A DNA stretch of 64,000 nucleotides from Aquibium microcysteis (GTDB lineage: Bacteria > Pseudomonadota > Alphaproteobacteria > Rhizobiales > Rhizobiaceae). The position numbers were made by a program, and so were the translations under genes. Below the pieces are notes generated by a model. That model made no database searches. It was not told the origin of the DNA and was given only the letters and a program-made list of their open reading frames with translations. The number at the start of each line of letters is the position of its first letter. The first letter of the stretch is position 1. The DNA lies in the NCBI RefSeq assembly GCF_014495845.1, contig NZ_CP061080.1:299001-363000 (forward strand). The letters run 5' to 3'. This document shows, piece after piece, positions 1 through 9,735 of this stretch.

Positions 1-1038
1 GTCACCTACTTCGTCCTTTTCCTTCGCACCATCGCGCGCCGCCGCGAGCCGCATATCTACGTGGCGAATTGGTACTTCATGGCCTTCATCGTGGTCGTCG
101 CGATCCTCCACATCGTCAACAACCTCGCCCTTCCCGTATCGTGGGGGCATGCCAAGAGCTACACGATCTGGCCAGGCGTCCAGGACGCGATGGTACAGTG
201 GTGGTACGGGCACAACGCGGTCGCGTTCTTCCTCACGGCAGGCTTCCTCGGCATGCTCTACTACTATCTTCCCGTGCGGGCGCAGCGGCCGATCTTCTCC
301 TATCGCCTCTCGATCCTCAGCTTCTGGGGCATCACCTTCTTCTATATGTGGGCAGGTTCCCACCACCTCCACTACACGGCGCTTCCGCACTGGGTACAGA
401 CGCTCGGCATGACCTTTTCGGTCATGCTGCTGGTGCCGTCATGGGCTTCGGCAGGCAACGCGCTGCTGACGCTCAACGGCGCCTGGCATCGGGTCCGCGA
501 CGACGCGACGTTACGCTTCATGATGGCCGCGGCTGTCTTCTACGGCCTGTCGACCTTCGAGGGTTCCTTCATGGCGATCCGCCCGGTGAACGCGCTCAGC
601 CACTACACGGACTGGACGGTGGGCCACGTGCATGCGGGGGCGCTCGGGTGGGTGGCGCTGATCACCTTCGGCTCGTTCTACACGCTGGTGCCGACCCTGT
701 GGAACCGGGAACGCATGTATTCCGCCAGGCTCGTCGAGGTCCACTTCTGGCTCGCGATCGCCGGAACGCTGATCTACGTGTTCGCGATGTGGAATTCGGG
801 CATCATCCAGGGGTTGATGTGGCGGACCTACACGGAAGACGGTGCGCTCGCCTACTCCTTCGTCGACTCCCTCGTCGCGATGTATCCCTACTACATCGCC
901 CGTGCCTTCGGCGGCCTCCTGTTCCTGATCGGCGCGGTCGTCTGCTGCTACAACATCTGGATGACGGTACGGTCGGTGCCGCTGGCGGAGCGGCGCGAGA
1001 GCGACGTGCCCGCGGCCGTCGCCGTACCGGGAGAATGA
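1..1038 (+). CDS. ccoN: cbb3-type cytochrome c oxidase subunit I, 5' truncated by window edge
   Basis: This is the catalytic heme-copper subunit of the high-affinity cbb3 terminal oxidase, which reduces O2 to water and pumps protons in the inner membrane. The frame is open from base 1, so the true start lies outside the window; about 345 C-terminal residues are present. Multiple hydrophobic helices carry the CuB-ligand region WWYGHNAV, the histidine cluster GSHHLHY and the heme-ligand segment TVGHVHAGALGW. The stop is 3 nt before ccoO, so the genes are one operon. The family assignment is secure. Confidence 0.96.
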   Translation, partial: VTYFVLFLRTIARRREPHIYVANWYFMAFIVVVAILHIVNNLALPVSWGHAKSYTIWPGVQDAMVQWWYGHNAVAFFLTAGFLGMLYYYLPVRAQRPIFSYRLSILSFWGITFFYMWAGSHHLHYTALPHWVQTLGMTFSVMLLVPSWASAGNALLTLNGAWHRVRDDATLRFMMAAAVFYGLSTFEGSFMAIRPVNALSHYTDWTVGHVHAGALGWVALITFGSFYTLVPTLWNRERMYSARLVEVHFWLAIAGTLIYVFAMWNSGIIQGLMWRTYTEDGALAYSFVDSLVAMYPYYIARAFGGLLFLIGAVVCCYNIWMTVRSVPLAERRESDVPAAVAVPGE

Positions 1039-1041
1039 GCG

Positions 1042-1794
1042 ATGCCTGAACTCTTCCACCGGAAGCTGGAGCGCTCGGCGATCGGGTTCGTGCTGGCGAT
1101 CATCGCCGCCGCGAGCGTCGGCGGCATCGTCGAGATCGCGCCCCTCTTCACAATCGACGAGACTGTCGAGGAAGCGCCCGACATGCGGGTCTATACGCCA
1201 CTAGAGCTGGCGGGGCGCAACATCTACGTGCGCGAAGGCTGCTATGCCTGCCACAGCCAGATGATCCGCACGCTGCGCGACGAGGTCGAACGCTACGGTC
1301 CGTATTCTCTGGCCGTCGAATCCCAGTACGACCGTCCGATGCTGTGGGGGTCGAAGCGCACCGGTCCCGATCTCGCGCGGGTTGGCGGCAAGTATTCCGA
1401 TTTCTGGCACGTCGCGCACCTAATCAATCCGCGCGACGTCGTGCCGGAATCCAACATGCCAGCCTACGCCTTCCTGGTGCGGACCGAGCTTCGGACGAGC
1501 GACCTCGGGCAGCATCTCGCGGCCCAGCAGGCCTTGGGCGTGCCCTACACCGACGAGATGGTCGCAAATGCGGCCCGGGACGCCTATGGCCAGGCCTTCC
1601 CCGACAGCGAGGCGGCTTCAGGAGTGAGCGAGCGCTATGGCGAAGCCACCTCGGTGAGCGCCTTCGACGGGGTTGCCACGCGGCTGACCGAGATGGACGC
1701 GCTGGTGGCCTATCTGCAGGTCCTTGGCAGGCTGACCGACGCCGCGTTCCGCGACACGGCCGCGACTGAACAAGCTGCCGATGCGGAGGACTGA
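1042..1794 (+). CDS. ccoO: cbb3-type cytochrome c oxidase subunit II (membrane-anchored mono-heme cytochrome c)
   Basis: CcoO passes electrons to CcoN. The 250-aa protein starts with one N-terminal anchor helix (about residues 12-34). It has a single heme c attachment motif CYACH (about residue 66) and an SNMPAY segment with the likely axial methionine (about residue 138). Length and layout are normal for the family. It sits between ccoN and ccoQ with 3-nt gaps. Confidence 0.96.
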   Translation: MPELFHRKLERSAIGFVLAIIAAASVGGIVEIAPLFTIDETVEEAPDMRVYTPLELAGRNIYVREGCYACHSQMIRTLRDEVERYGPYSLAVESQYDRPMLWGSKRTGPDLARVGGKYSDFWHVAHLINPRDVVPESNMPAYAFLVRTELRTSDLGQHLAAQQALGVPYTDEMVANAARDAYGQAFPDSEAASGVSERYGEATSVSAFDGVATRLTEMDALVAYLQVLGRLTDAAFRDTAATEQAADAED

Positions 1795-1797
1795 GCC

Positions 1798-1971
1798 ATG
1801 TTCGAGATCAGCCACGAAACCCTTGTCGCCTTCTCCAAGAGCTGGGGGCTGTTCTACCTGATGGGCTTCTTCCTTTGCGTCGTCGCCTACGCCTTCTGGC
1901 CCTCGAACCGGAAGCGCTTCGACCGGGCGAAGACCAGCATCCTCGACAGGGAGGACAAGCCATGGAAGTGA
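1798..1971 (+). CDS. ccoQ: cbb3-type oxidase small subunit CcoQ
   Basis: This 57-aa protein begins at ATG 1798, 3 nt after the ccoO stop. It has one transmembrane helix (about residues 18-34) followed by a WPSNRKRFDRA segment, the usual CcoQ/FixQ layout. CcoQ stabilises the assembled oxidase in other bacteria. Its last codons overlap the ccoP start by 10 nt, which suggests translational coupling. Confidence 0.9.
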   Translation: MFEISHETLVAFSKSWGLFYLMGFFLCVVAYAFWPSNRKRFDRAKTSILDREDKPWK

Positions 1972-2843
1972 ACGAGCGCGATCCCGTCACCGGAAGGGAA
2001 ACGACAGGGCACGAGTGGAACGGCATCAAGGAACTGGATACGCCCGTTCCCCGCGGCGTGCTGATGTTCCTGATCGCGACCCATATCTGGGCTATCGCCT
2101 GGTGGTTCTTCGTGCCCGCCTGGCCGCTCGGCACGACCTACACGAAGGGCCTTCTCGGCGTCGACCAGCGCACGACGGTCGAAGAGCGGGTCGTCGAAGG
2201 CCAGCAGGAGCGGTCTGTCTGGATGACCCGCCTGGGGTCCGAACCCTACGACGCCATCCTCGCCGACGAGGCGCTGATGGCGTCCGTTCGCGGCACCGGG
2301 CGGCAGCTCTTCGGCGACAACTGCGCGGCGTGTCACGGGCGCGACGGCCGCGGACGCGCCGGCTACCCGGACCTGACCGACGATGACTGGCTCTGGGGCG
2401 GCGGTCCCGAACTGATCGAGCAGACCCTGCGCTACGGCATCAACACCGCCCATCCGGACGCGCGGATCGCGCAGATGCCCGCCTTCGGGCGCGACGGAAT
2501 GCTGGAGAGGGACCAGGTCCGCAGCGTCGCGGCCTATGTCTATTCGCTGAGCAATCCCGATTACTCGACCGAGGAGAACCTGGAGCGGATCGAAGCCGGA
2601 CGCGAGGTCTTCGCCACTACATGCGCGGCATGTCACGGCGAGAACGCCGAAGGCAACCGCGAGGTAGGCGCTCCGAACCTGACGGACACGCGCTGGGTCT
2701 ACGGCGGCGACCTTCAGACGATCATCGCCTCCGTCCATGGAGGCAGGCAGGGCCACATGCCGACCTGGGACGAACGCATGACCGACGCCGAGATCCGGAC
2801 CCTATCGCTTTACGTCCACGATCTCGGGACGGGGCAGCCATGA
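1962..2843 (+). CDS. ccoP: cbb3-type cytochrome c oxidase subunit III (di-heme cytochrome c)
   Basis: CcoP is the membrane-anchored di-heme electron entry subunit. I place the start at ATG 1962 (MEVNERDPVTG), inside ccoQ, giving 293 aa; upstream in-frame ATGs would extend far into ccoQ. An N-terminal helix (about residues 30-52) is followed by two heme c domains, each with a CAACH motif (about residues 122 and 221). The gene overlaps the next small membrane protein by 4 nt (ATGA). Confidence 0.95.
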   Translation: MEVNERDPVTGRETTGHEWNGIKELDTPVPRGVLMFLIATHIWAIAWWFFVPAWPLGTTYTKGLLGVDQRTTVEERVVEGQQERSVWMTRLGSEPYDAILADEALMASVRGTGRQLFGDNCAACHGRDGRGRAGYPDLTDDDWLWGGGPELIEQTLRYGINTAHPDARIAQMPAFGRDGMLERDQVRSVAAYVYSLSNPDYSTEENLERIEAGREVFATTCAACHGENAEGNREVGAPNLTDTRWVYGGDLQTIIASVHGGRQGHMPTWDERMTDAEIRTLSLYVHDLGTGQP

Positions 2844-3034
2844 CGGCCCGGACCGTAGGCGGACGCAAACGCTGGACTTCCGCATGGCTGCTGGTTCCGG
2901 CCGGGCTGCTGCTCGTGGCGGCGGCAAACGCCCATCTCGTCTATGTGGCCGTCACGTCGCAGCCGGACTGCGTGCCCCATCTCAAGGAGGCGGGTACGGG
3001 CGGCAGCTACCGGGCCGCCAAGTCGGCGTGCTGA
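2840..3034 (+). CDS. small membrane protein of the cco operon
   Basis: This 64-aa protein starts inside the ccoP stop (ATGA overlap). One transmembrane helix near residues 13-30 is followed by a short tail with two cysteines (PDCVPHL and the C-terminal AKSAC). Its place between ccoP and the copper-pump genes, and the tail cysteines, suggest an oxidase assembly accessory. I see no FixG or FixH similarity. Function is inferred from position only. Confidence 0.7.
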   Translation: MTARTVGGRKRWTSAWLLVPAGLLLVAAANAHLVYVAVTSQPDCVPHLKEAGTGGSYRAAKSAC

Positions 3035-3047
3035 GGGAGGAGTTTCG

Positions 3048-3866
3048 ATGAACGAGACCGACAAGTCCTACTGGCTGCTGAGCGAGACCTCGGGGATCGG
3101 CGAGACGCGCGACCCCGCTCTGCAGCGCGGCCTCCCGGCGACGGCCGGACTGCGGTGGCTGGCGCTGGGTTGGCGGGATTTCTGGCGCGGGCCTTTGACC
3201 AGCATCGCCTATGGGGTCGGCGTGTTCCTGCTATCGGCAGCCTTCGTCTGGACGCTGTTCGAGTTCGGCCGGGACTACATCCTGTTCCCGTCGTTGGCGG
3301 GCTTCCTGATCGTCGCCCCGTTCCTTGCGATCGGCCTTTACGCGAAGAGCCGCGCCCTCGGCGAGGGCCGGACGGTCGGGCTCGTTTCCATGCTCAGAAC
3401 GCGCCCGAAGGCCGGAGCGCAGGTGTTCTTCGCCGGGCTGCTGCTCAGCATGCTCATGCTCCTGTGGACCCGAGCTGCCGTCATCGTCTGGGCGCTGTTC
3501 TTCGGGGTCACCGCCTTCCCGGGCCTGGACAACGTCATCGGCGTGCTGATCGGCTCGCCCTATGGCTGGACGATGATCGCGGTCGGGACGGCCATAGGTG
3601 GCATGTTCGCCGCCTTCGCATTTTCAATCGGCGTCTTTGCGGTGCCGATGATGCTCGACCGCAGGGTCGACGCGCTGACGGCCATGGGGACCAGCATGAA
3701 GCTGGTGTGGAACAACCTTCCGGCGATGATCGGATGGGGAGCGATGGTGATCGTGCTTTTCGCGCTCTGCGTCGCGACCGGACTGCTGGGCATGATCGTG
3801 ATCTTCCCGCTGCTCGGACATGCGACCTGGCATGCCTATCTCGCCGTGGCGCGGCCGGAGGCCTGA
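3048..3866 (+). CDS. DUF2189-type multi-spanning membrane protein
   Basis: This 272-aa protein begins at ATG 3048 behind a strong GGGAGGAG site. It has about six hydrophobic helices and a central region typical of the DUF2189 family ([13 protein letters not shown]). It is sandwiched between ccoP and ccoI, where rhizobial oxidase clusters often carry such a gene. The molecular role of the family is not established. The stop is 4 nt before ccoI. Confidence 0.75.
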   Translation: MNETDKSYWLLSETSGIGETRDPALQRGLPATAGLRWLALGWRDFWRGPLTSIAYGVGVFLLSAAFVWTLFEFGRDYILFPSLAGFLIVAPFLAIGLYAKSRALGEGRTVGLVSMLRTRPKAGAQVFFAGLLLSMLMLLWTRAAVIVWALFFGVTAFPGLDNVIGVLIGSPYGWTMIAVGTAIGGMFAAFAFSIGVFAVPMMLDRRVDALTAMGTSMKLVWNNLPAMIGWGAMVIVLFALCVATGLLGMIVIFPLLGHATWHAYLAVARPEA

Positions 3867-3870
3867 CGCG

Positions 3871-6114
3871 ATGAGCTGCTGCGCGCCCGGAGCGGAGGCC
3901 GCCCTGATGGCCGGGCCGGGCCGGGACGTGCCGTCCGAGGAAATCCGGCTGGCCAGCCGGGGCCTCGGTGACGGCATCATGCAGACCGACCTGAGCGTTC
4001 CCGGCGCGCACTGCGGCGCGTGCATCGGCGCGATCGAAGGCGCGTTGGGAACGCTTCCGGGCGTGACCGCCGCACGCGTGAACCTGACTGCGAGGAGGGC
4101 AGCCGTTAGGTGGCGGACGGACGGTCCGGTGCCGCCAATGATCGATGCCGTTCGCCGGGTCGGCTACGCGGCGACGCTGGCCGAGGCCGATCCGATCGGC
4201 GACCCGGAGATGGGCAAGCTGCTGCGGGCGACGGCCGTCGCGGGCTTCGCCGCGATGAACATCATGCTCCTGTCCGTTTCGATCTGGTCCGGGGCCGAGG
4301 AGGGCACCCGCCATGCCTTCCATCTGGTCTCCGCGGTCCTGGCCTTGCCCGCGGTGGCCTATTCGGGCCGCATCTTCTTCGCGTCCGCCTGGAGCGCGCT
4401 GCGCGTCGGGCGTACCAACATGGACGTGCCCATCAGCGTGGGCATCCTGCTCGCCTTCGTTCTCAGCACGTACGACGCGCTGTCCGGAGGAGAGCACGCC
4501 TACTTCGACGCGGTGACGTCGCTCCTGTTCTTCCTGCTGGCCGGGCGCGCGCTCGATCACTCCATGCGTGGGAAGGCGCGCGACGCGGTGCGGTCATTGG
4601 CGCGCATGATGCCGCGCGGGGCGACCGTGCTGGACAGGAACGGCGTCCGCGATTTCCGGGACGTTCAGGCGCTGCGCGAGGGAGACACCGTGTTTGTGGC
4701 CGTCGGCGAGCGAATCCCGGCCGATGGCACCGTGCTGAAGGGCGTTGGAACGCTGGACCTATCCATCGTTACCGGGGAGACCTCCCCGGAGAGCATCGCG
4801 CCGGGGTCGCGGGTGCTCTCGGGGGCGCTGAACCTCAGCGGCCCGATCGAGCTGCGCATCGACCGTCGACCTGGCGACTCGTTCCTGGCCGACATGGTCA
4901 GGCTGATGGAGGCCGCCGAAGGCAGCCGCGCACGCTACCGCAGAATCGCCGACCGCGCCGCTGCCCTTTACTCGCCCGTCGTCCATGCGGTCGCGCTGGC
5001 GACGTTCGCGAGCTGGCTCGTGACGACGGGCGACTGGCACCGTTCTCTGACGCTGGCGATCGCCGTCCTCATCATCACCTGTCCCTGCGCGCTCGGCCTC
5101 GCCGTCCCCATGGTCCAGGCCGCCGCCGCGCGCCGCCTGTTCGGAATCGGGGTCACCATGAAGGACGGCAGCGCGCTGGAGCGGCTTGCGGAGATCGACC
5201 ACGTCGTCCTCGACAAGACCGGAACGCTGACGACCGGACGGATGCGGGTCTCCTCGCATGACGTTCCCCAGACAGAACTGCCTGTCGCTGCTGGCCTGGC
5301 GCGGCTGTCACGCCATCCGGCGGCCAATGCGGTCGCGGCACTTGGCGGCGGCGAAGGGGTCGAGGTATCCGAGGCGCGTGAGATTCCCGGCAACGGGGTC
5401 GAAGCCCGTATCGGAGCCTGCATCTGGCGGCTTGGCAGGCCCGGCTGGGCGGTCGAAGGAGACCGCGTTCTGGGCGGCTCAGGGCCGTGGCTTTCCCGCG
5501 ACGGCATCTTCGTCGGCGGTTTCGCCGTGTCGGATACGGTGCGCGAGGGAGCGGCCGCGGCGGTGACGGCCCTGAAGGATTCCGGGCTGTCGGTGGAACT
5601 GCTGTCGGGGGACGCCGAGGAAGAGACCCGGCGGGTCGCGAAGCTGACGGGCATCGGACAGCTGTCGGGAACGCAGCGTCCGGAAGACAAGGTCAGTCGC
5701 CTGGAAACGCTCCGCCGGGAGGGGAGACGGGTATTTATGGTCGGCGACGGCATCAACGACGCGCCTGCCCTTGGAGCGGCGCACGTCTCGATGGCACCAT
5801 CGACGGCAGCCGATGTCGGACGCAGCGCGGCCGATCTCGTCTTCCTGGGCTCCAGCCTGCGCAGCGTGCCGGAGGCGATATCCGTGGCGCGTAAGTCGAT
5901 GCGCCTCGTCCGGCAGAACATCGCGATCTCGATCGCCTACAACGCGCTCGCGCTGCCGCTCGCCGTGGCGGGCTACGTTACGCCGCTCGTCGCTGCCGTG
6001 GCGATGTCGACGTCATCCATCCTGGTCGTGGCCAACTCGCTGCGGGTGCTTTCCGACAGACGCGAGCCAGCGCCAGAATCGGGGGCGGACGTCCTGCGTC
6101 CGGCGACGGCATGA
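3871..6114 (+). CDS. ccoI: copper-translocating P-type ATPase for cbb3 oxidase maturation
   Basis: CcoI/FixI exports copper across the inner membrane for CcoN assembly. The 747-aa protein starts at ATG 3871 (MSCCAPG). An N-terminal HMA domain carries the metal site HCGAC (about residue 50). The P1B signature TCPCALGL in the membrane, VTGE, the phosphorylation motif DKTGTLT and the hinge GDGINDAP are all present. The adjoining ccoS confirms the ccoI assignment over a general CopA. The gene overlaps ccoS by 4 nt. Confidence 0.94.
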   Translation: MSCCAPGAEAALMAGPGRDVPSEEIRLASRGLGDGIMQTDLSVPGAHCGACIGAIEGALGTLPGVTAARVNLTARRAAVRWRTDGPVPPMIDAVRRVGYAATLAEADPIGDPEMGKLLRATAVAGFAAMNIMLLSVSIWSGAEEGTRHAFHLVSAVLALPAVAYSGRIFFASAWSALRVGRTNMDVPISVGILLAFVLSTYDALSGGEHAYFDAVTSLLFFLLAGRALDHSMRGKARDAVRSLARMMPRGATVLDRNGVRDFRDVQALREGDTVFVAVGERIPADGTVLKGVGTLDLSIVTGETSPESIAPGSRVLSGALNLSGPIELRIDRRPGDSFLADMVRLMEAAEGSRARYRRIADRAAALYSPVVHAVALATFASWLVTTGDWHRSLTLAIAVLIITCPCALGLAVPMVQAAAARRLFGIGVTMKDGSALERLAEIDHVVLDKTGTLTTGRMRVSSHDVPQTELPVAAGLARLSRHPAANAVAALGGGEGVEVSEAREIPGNGVEARIGACIWRLGRPGWAVEGDRVLGGSGPWLSRDGIFVGGFAVSDTVREGAAAAVTALKDSGLSVELLSGDAEEETRRVAKLTGIGQLSGTQRPEDKVSRLETLRREGRRVFMVGDGINDAPALGAAHVSMAPSTAADVGRSAADLVFLGSSLRSVPEAISVARKSMRLVRQNIAISIAYNALALPLAVAGYVTPLVAAVAMSTSSILVVANSLRVLSDRREPAPESGADVLRPATA

Positions 6115-6299
6115 CCGGGCTCCTGGCGTGGCTGGTTCCCGTGGCCCTGGGCATGGGCCTGGCGGGCCTGCTTGCCTTCCTCTGGTCGATGAAGAGCGGA
6201 CAGCTCGAGGATCTCGACGGAGCGGCGGAGCGCGTTCTTCACCAAGGCAGTGATGCGCCGCTGCCCGGGCCGGAATGTCGTCCCGGAAGCAGGCGTTGA
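6111..6299 (+). CDS. ccoS: cbb3-type oxidase assembly protein CcoS
   Basis: CcoS/FixS is a small membrane protein needed for cofactor insertion into cbb3 oxidase. This 62-aa protein has a single N-terminal helix followed by the family pattern [19 protein letters not shown]. It starts inside the ccoI stop codon (ATGA). The C-terminal tail is longer than usual and proline rich. Confidence 0.92.
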   Translation: MTGLLAWLVPVALGMGLAGLLAFLWSMKSGQLEDLDGAAERVLHQGSDAPLPGPECRPGSRR

Positions 6300-6317
6300 G
6301 GACGAAAAGGAACGATC

Positions 6318-6449
6318 ATGGGAATGACGGCCGACAGGAAGTTCGACTGGATCGCGGCGCTCTCCGTCGCCGCTGGAGCGGCGGTGATTGTTCCGAGCAT
6401 CGCAGCTGTGGCGGTCAGCCTGATCGCTGTAGCGGTTCGGATGTTCTAG
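6318..6449 (+). CDS. small single-helix membrane protein
   Basis: This 43-aa ORF follows ccoS by 18 nt behind an AAAGGAA site. It is almost entirely one long alanine/valine-rich hydrophobic helix (about residues 12-42). I do not recognise a family. Its position makes it a possible last gene of the cco operon. Confidence 0.5.
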   Translation: MGMTADRKFDWIAALSVAAGAAVIVPSIAAVAVSLIAVAVRMF

Positions 6450-6664
6450 CGGATCGACGTTGCTCGCTCATCCGATGAAGATACCGACCGTTTCGACATG
6501 TTTCATTGCGCGGCCGCAGGGGGTGGCGAAACGTTCATGTCACTGGCGTTGAGCTTGATCAGTCAAATGAAAATTTGAGACGTTATATAGCGAAAAAATT
6601 CTATTGAGTTGCCATCGGGCAGGGGTCATCGGTGACGATGAATTCTCGCTTCCGGAGTGAAACG
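6450..6664. other. AT-richer intergenic region upstream of the carbonic anhydrase gene
   Basis: The stretch around 6555-6605 is clearly AT-richer than its surroundings (includes ACGTTATATAGCGAAAAAATT) and probably holds the carbonic anhydrase promoter. No coding ORF was recognised. A TTGA/TCAA pair at 6554-6565 has the wrong spacing for an FNR/FixK box. Confidence 0.35.
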
Positions 6665-7264
6665 ATGCTGTCCGATCTGCTCGAGAACAACCGCGTGTGG
6701 GCTGCGGCGCAGGTCGAGAATGATCCTGGCTATTTCGAGAGACTGGCGACCTTGCAGCGGCCCGAATATTTATGGATCGGGTGCTCCGACAGCCGGGTGC
6801 CCGCCAACGTGATTGCGGGATTGCAACCCGGTGAAGTTTTCGTTCATCGAAACGTAGCCAACCTTGTTCATCCCGGCGACCTGAACCTGCTTTCCGTGCT
6901 CGAGTACGCGATCGAGGTTCTGCACATACGCCACGTGATCGTGTGCGGGCACTACGGCTGTGGCGGCATACGGGCAGCGATGGAGGACCAGCCCCACGGT
7001 CTTGTCGATCATTGGCTGCAGCCCGTCCGCGAACTAGCGGAACTGCACGCGGCCGACCTCGATCGTGTCCAGGATCCGTTGACGCGGGCAGATCTGCTCT
7101 GCCGCCTTTCGGTGAAATCGCAGGTGGATCGACTCTGCAACTCGACGATCATGCGATCCGCATGGAAACGGGGAAGCCGCATCAGGGTTCACGGATGGAT
7201 ATACGGGCTGCGCGACGGCCGGTTAGCCGACCTTGGTTGCAGCAGGCCGCCGCTACTTCCGTAG
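6665..7264 (+). CDS. can: beta-class carbonic anhydrase
   Basis: This enzyme interconverts CO2 and bicarbonate in the cytoplasm. I chose ATG 6665 (MLSDLLENNRVWA), which has a CCGGAGTG site and matches the usual N-terminus; ATG 6638 is also in frame. The 199-aa product has the zinc ligands in CSDSRVP and HYGCGG, the FVHRNVANLV segment and a SAWKRG motif, very close to Escherichia coli Can. The C-terminus after LRDGRLADL is about 15 residues shorter than usual. Confidence 0.92.
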   Translation: MLSDLLENNRVWAAAQVENDPGYFERLATLQRPEYLWIGCSDSRVPANVIAGLQPGEVFVHRNVANLVHPGDLNLLSVLEYAIEVLHIRHVIVCGHYGCGGIRAAMEDQPHGLVDHWLQPVRELAELHAADLDRVQDPLTRADLLCRLSVKSQVDRLCNSTIMRSAWKRGSRIRVHGWIYGLRDGRLADLGCSRPPLLP

Positions 7265-7413
7265 ACACGCGTGCAGTGGCCTGGGTCCGCGCCCTGCATG
7301 TCGACGGTGCAAGAAAGCTGTCGGCTAGCCCATGATCTTTTCGTTTGTCAGGCATTCCAGTGACGCAAAATAGTGAGTTCTGACAAATTTCGACGGACGC
7401 GAAAGGCATTCAC

Positions 7414-8502
7414 ATGGACTGGCCGAACAAAGGAATTCTCGAGATGATCGGCATGGAACTGCCGATCATTCAGGCACCCATGGCAGGTCCTGTATTCGCC
7501 GATATGGTAGTGGCGGTCTCGGAGGCCGGCGGCCTTGGGTCGCTGCCATGCGCCACGATGACGGCCGAGGTTGCGCGATCGGAGCTTGCGCGAATACGCG
7601 AAAGGACCTCGCGGCCGATCAACGTCAACTTCTTCTGCCACGATCAGCCCTCCGACGACGCCGGGAAGGATATCGCCTGGAGGCGAGCCCTGGAACCCTA
7701 CTACCGCGAATTCGGCCTCGATCCGGAGGCGCCTTACGCGTCGTCGAGCCGGAATCCTTTCGACGATGAATTCTGCGGGTTGGTCGAAGAGTTCCGCCCG
7801 GAAGTGGTGAGCTTTCATTTCGGCCTTCCTTCAAGGGCCCTGCTCGAGCGGGTGAAGTCCACCGGCGCCAAGGTGCTGTCGTCCGCCACGACGGTCCGGG
7901 AAGCGCGTTGGCTGGAACTGAATGGCTGCGATGCCATCATCGCGCAAGGATTCGAAGCAGGAGGACATAGGGGCAGCTTCCTCACGGCAGACATGGCGAC
8001 CCAGCTCGGCACCTTTGCCCTCGTTCCACAGGTGGTAGACGCCGTTCGGGTGCCAGTCATCGCCGCGGGAGGCATCGCCGACGCTCGCGGGATCTTGGCG
8101 GCGCTGGCGCTAGGAGCGTCCGCCGTGCAGATCGGCACGGCCTATCTGTTCACACCCGAAGCACGTCTCGCGACGCCGCATCGACAGGCGTTGCAAAACG
8201 AACGTGCCGAAGAGACTGCGCTGACCAACGTGTTCACCGGACGGCCCGCACGAGGCATCCTCAATCGCGTCATGCGTGAACTCGGTCCAATGAGCTCGGT
8301 GGCTCCTTCCTTTCCGTTGGCGGGCGGAGCGCTAGCCCCCATCAGGGCCGCGGCAGAGGAGACGGGGTCCGGCGAGTTCATGTCGCTATGGTCCGGTCAG
8401 GCGGCAAGGCTCTGCCGCGAGCTTCCTGCAGGCGAACTCACACGGCAGCTTGCCGCTGACGCTCAGGGAATGCTCGCCCGGATGGGAGAGAGGCGGGGAT
8501 GA
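7414..8502 (+). CDS. nitronate monooxygenase family FMN oxidoreductase
   Basis: This 362-aa TIM-barrel flavoprotein probably oxidises nitronates or a related substrate using FMN. The N-terminus ELPIIQAPMAGP, the central GFEAGGHRGS with the candidate catalytic histidine, the phosphate-binding VIAAGGIADARG and the LGASAVQIGTAYLFTPEA segment are typical of 2-nitropropane dioxygenase-like proteins. It overlaps the following 99-aa ORF by 4 nt. The actual substrate cannot be told from sequence. Confidence 0.88.
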   Translation: MDWPNKGILEMIGMELPIIQAPMAGPVFADMVVAVSEAGGLGSLPCATMTAEVARSELARIRERTSRPINVNFFCHDQPSDDAGKDIAWRRALEPYYREFGLDPEAPYASSSRNPFDDEFCGLVEEFRPEVVSFHFGLPSRALLERVKSTGAKVLSSATTVREARWLELNGCDAIIAQGFEAGGHRGSFLTADMATQLGTFALVPQVVDAVRVPVIAAGGIADARGILAALALGASAVQIGTAYLFTPEARLATPHRQALQNERAEETALTNVFTGRPARGILNRVMRELGPMSSVAPSFPLAGGALAPIRAAAEETGSGEFMSLWSGQAARLCRELPAGELTRQLAADAQGMLARMGERRG

Positions 8503-8798
8503 CCCGACGCGGCCGCGGTGAAGTCCTTCGGGAACGAACGCCGCTCACGCTCCGGCCGGACGGAGACGGCCCCGAGGCAGCCGTCGCTTGGGATCAGCTC
8601 GACCGAGCCGAACAGGCCGCGCTCATGCGTCTCAACCGAGGCCGTTGCCTCGCGATCGATCAGGTGACCGTCGCTCGATTGCTCTGTCTGGGTCTCGCGA
8701 CAAGACTCCCGTCGGGCTTGGGCATCAGCAGGAAAGGACGCGAGCTTGCGATTTCAGCGCTTCTTTCCTCCGGGACCGTCACCGGACCACCTGCTTGA
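8499..8798 (+). CDS. hypothetical protein coupled to the flavin oxidoreductase
   Basis: This 99-aa ORF starts inside the stop of the preceding flavoenzyme gene (ATGA). It lacks membrane segments; a leucine/alanine-rich segment (residues 28-70) may be helical. Its 3' end overlaps the convergent LysR gene by 20 nt. I do not recognise a family. Confidence 0.55.
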   Translation: MTRRGRGEVLRERTPLTLRPDGDGPEAAVAWDQLDRAEQAALMRLNRGRCLAIDQVTVARLLCLGLATRLPSGLGISRKGRELAISALLSSGTVTGPPA

Positions 8799-9621
8799 GA
8801 CCTTCAATCGCCGCCTGGAGATCCGCGCGCACCTCGCTACCGTCCGGATAGATCGCGTACGCCGGATAGGTGTAGCGCGGCGCATCCGCAACGAGCTTGA
8901 GTTCTGCCTTTTCAAGATGCCGTTTCACCGCCCCTCTGCGAAAATAGCCCATGCCGCCGGCACGAAGGATATAGCTCAGGCCCAATGGCCCAAGTCCTAC
9001 CGCAAGACCCGGAGCCTCGGCGGTTGCGCTCGCGAAACCGTGCGCCGCGGCAAACTGCGGACCCCAATCCACGTGTACGTAATCAGGCTGGTGTCCATCC
9101 TCATGGTGTTCCGGCGTACGCACGAGCACCAGTTCTTCCTCTTCGACGAGTTCAATCCTGAAGCCGGGCAGCAGCGGCGGCGCGTATAGAACCGCGATGT
9201 CGAGAACGCCCGTACGGAGCTGTTCGATTAGCTGGTCGGGCACGCCAACGTTGGCACGGATGCCTATCTCAGGATGCCGTTTCTTCATCCAGACCAGCCA
9301 GTCGAGCAGAACGGGATTCCAGAGACTGAGTTCTCCACCCAGAGCGACGACGCTGGTGCGCCCCGGCGGGACGGAAAGCTGTTGTCTCGCACGCTCCCAC
9401 ACCTGGACGAAAGACTGCGCGTAACGCTCGAACTCTCGGCCTGCGGCAGTCAGGGTCACGCCGTTGCGGCTGCGCACGAAAAGCCGATTCCCGAGGCTTT
9501 CTTCCAACGTGCGAATACGGGCGCTTACGGTCGTCTGGGTGACGTGGAGGCGATCGGCAGCCTTGAGAAAGCTCCCGGTATGAATGATCTCGAGGAACGT
9601 GCGTGCGCGATCGACATCCAC
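8779..9621 (-). CDS. LysR-family transcriptional regulator
   Basis: I favour the GTG start at 9621 (VDVDRARTFLEII) because it lies 5 nt after GGGGAGG; an ATG at 9654 gives a longer version. The 280-aa product has the LysR winged helix-turn-helix (GSFLKAADRLHVTQTTVSARI, shown here in part: AADRLHVTQTTVSARI) and a periplasmic-binding-like effector domain. It is transcribed away from the 5-formyl-THF cyclo-ligase gene; the 9622-9735 gap is the likely shared control region. The target is unknown. Confidence 0.9.
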   Translation of the reverse strand: MDVDRARTFLEIIHTGSFLKAADRLHVTQTTVSARIRTLEESLGNRLFVRSRNGVTLTAAGREFERYAQSFVQVWERARQQLSVPPGRTSVVALGGELSLWNPVLLDWLVWMKKRHPEIGIRANVGVPDQLIEQLRTGVLDIAVLYAPPLLPGFRIELVEEEELVLVRTPEHHEDGHQPDYVHVDWGPQFAAAHGFASATAEAPGLAVGLGPLGLSYILRAGGMGYFRRGAVKRHLEKAELKLVADAPRYTYPAYAIYPDGSEVRADLQAAIEGLKQVVR

Positions 9622-9735
9622 GTCGGCCTCCCCTTCGAAGCAACAATTTTGCATTGATAGCGCATTTAATTCCGTTTGCCTTCATGTTTCCTCGGGCGCA
9701 GTTTCAAGCCGCACCTCACGACGAAACGGTCTCCG

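Noticed and set aside
6554..6565. FNR/FixK-like box upstream of the carbonic anhydrase gene
   Set aside because: TTGA and TCAA are separated by 4 nt; the consensus needs 6, so it should not bind FNR/FixK well.
8588..8851. 87-residue plus-strand frame in the flavin oxidoreductase-LysR interval
   Set aside because: It overlaps the better-supported 99-aa ORF in another frame and has no start signal.
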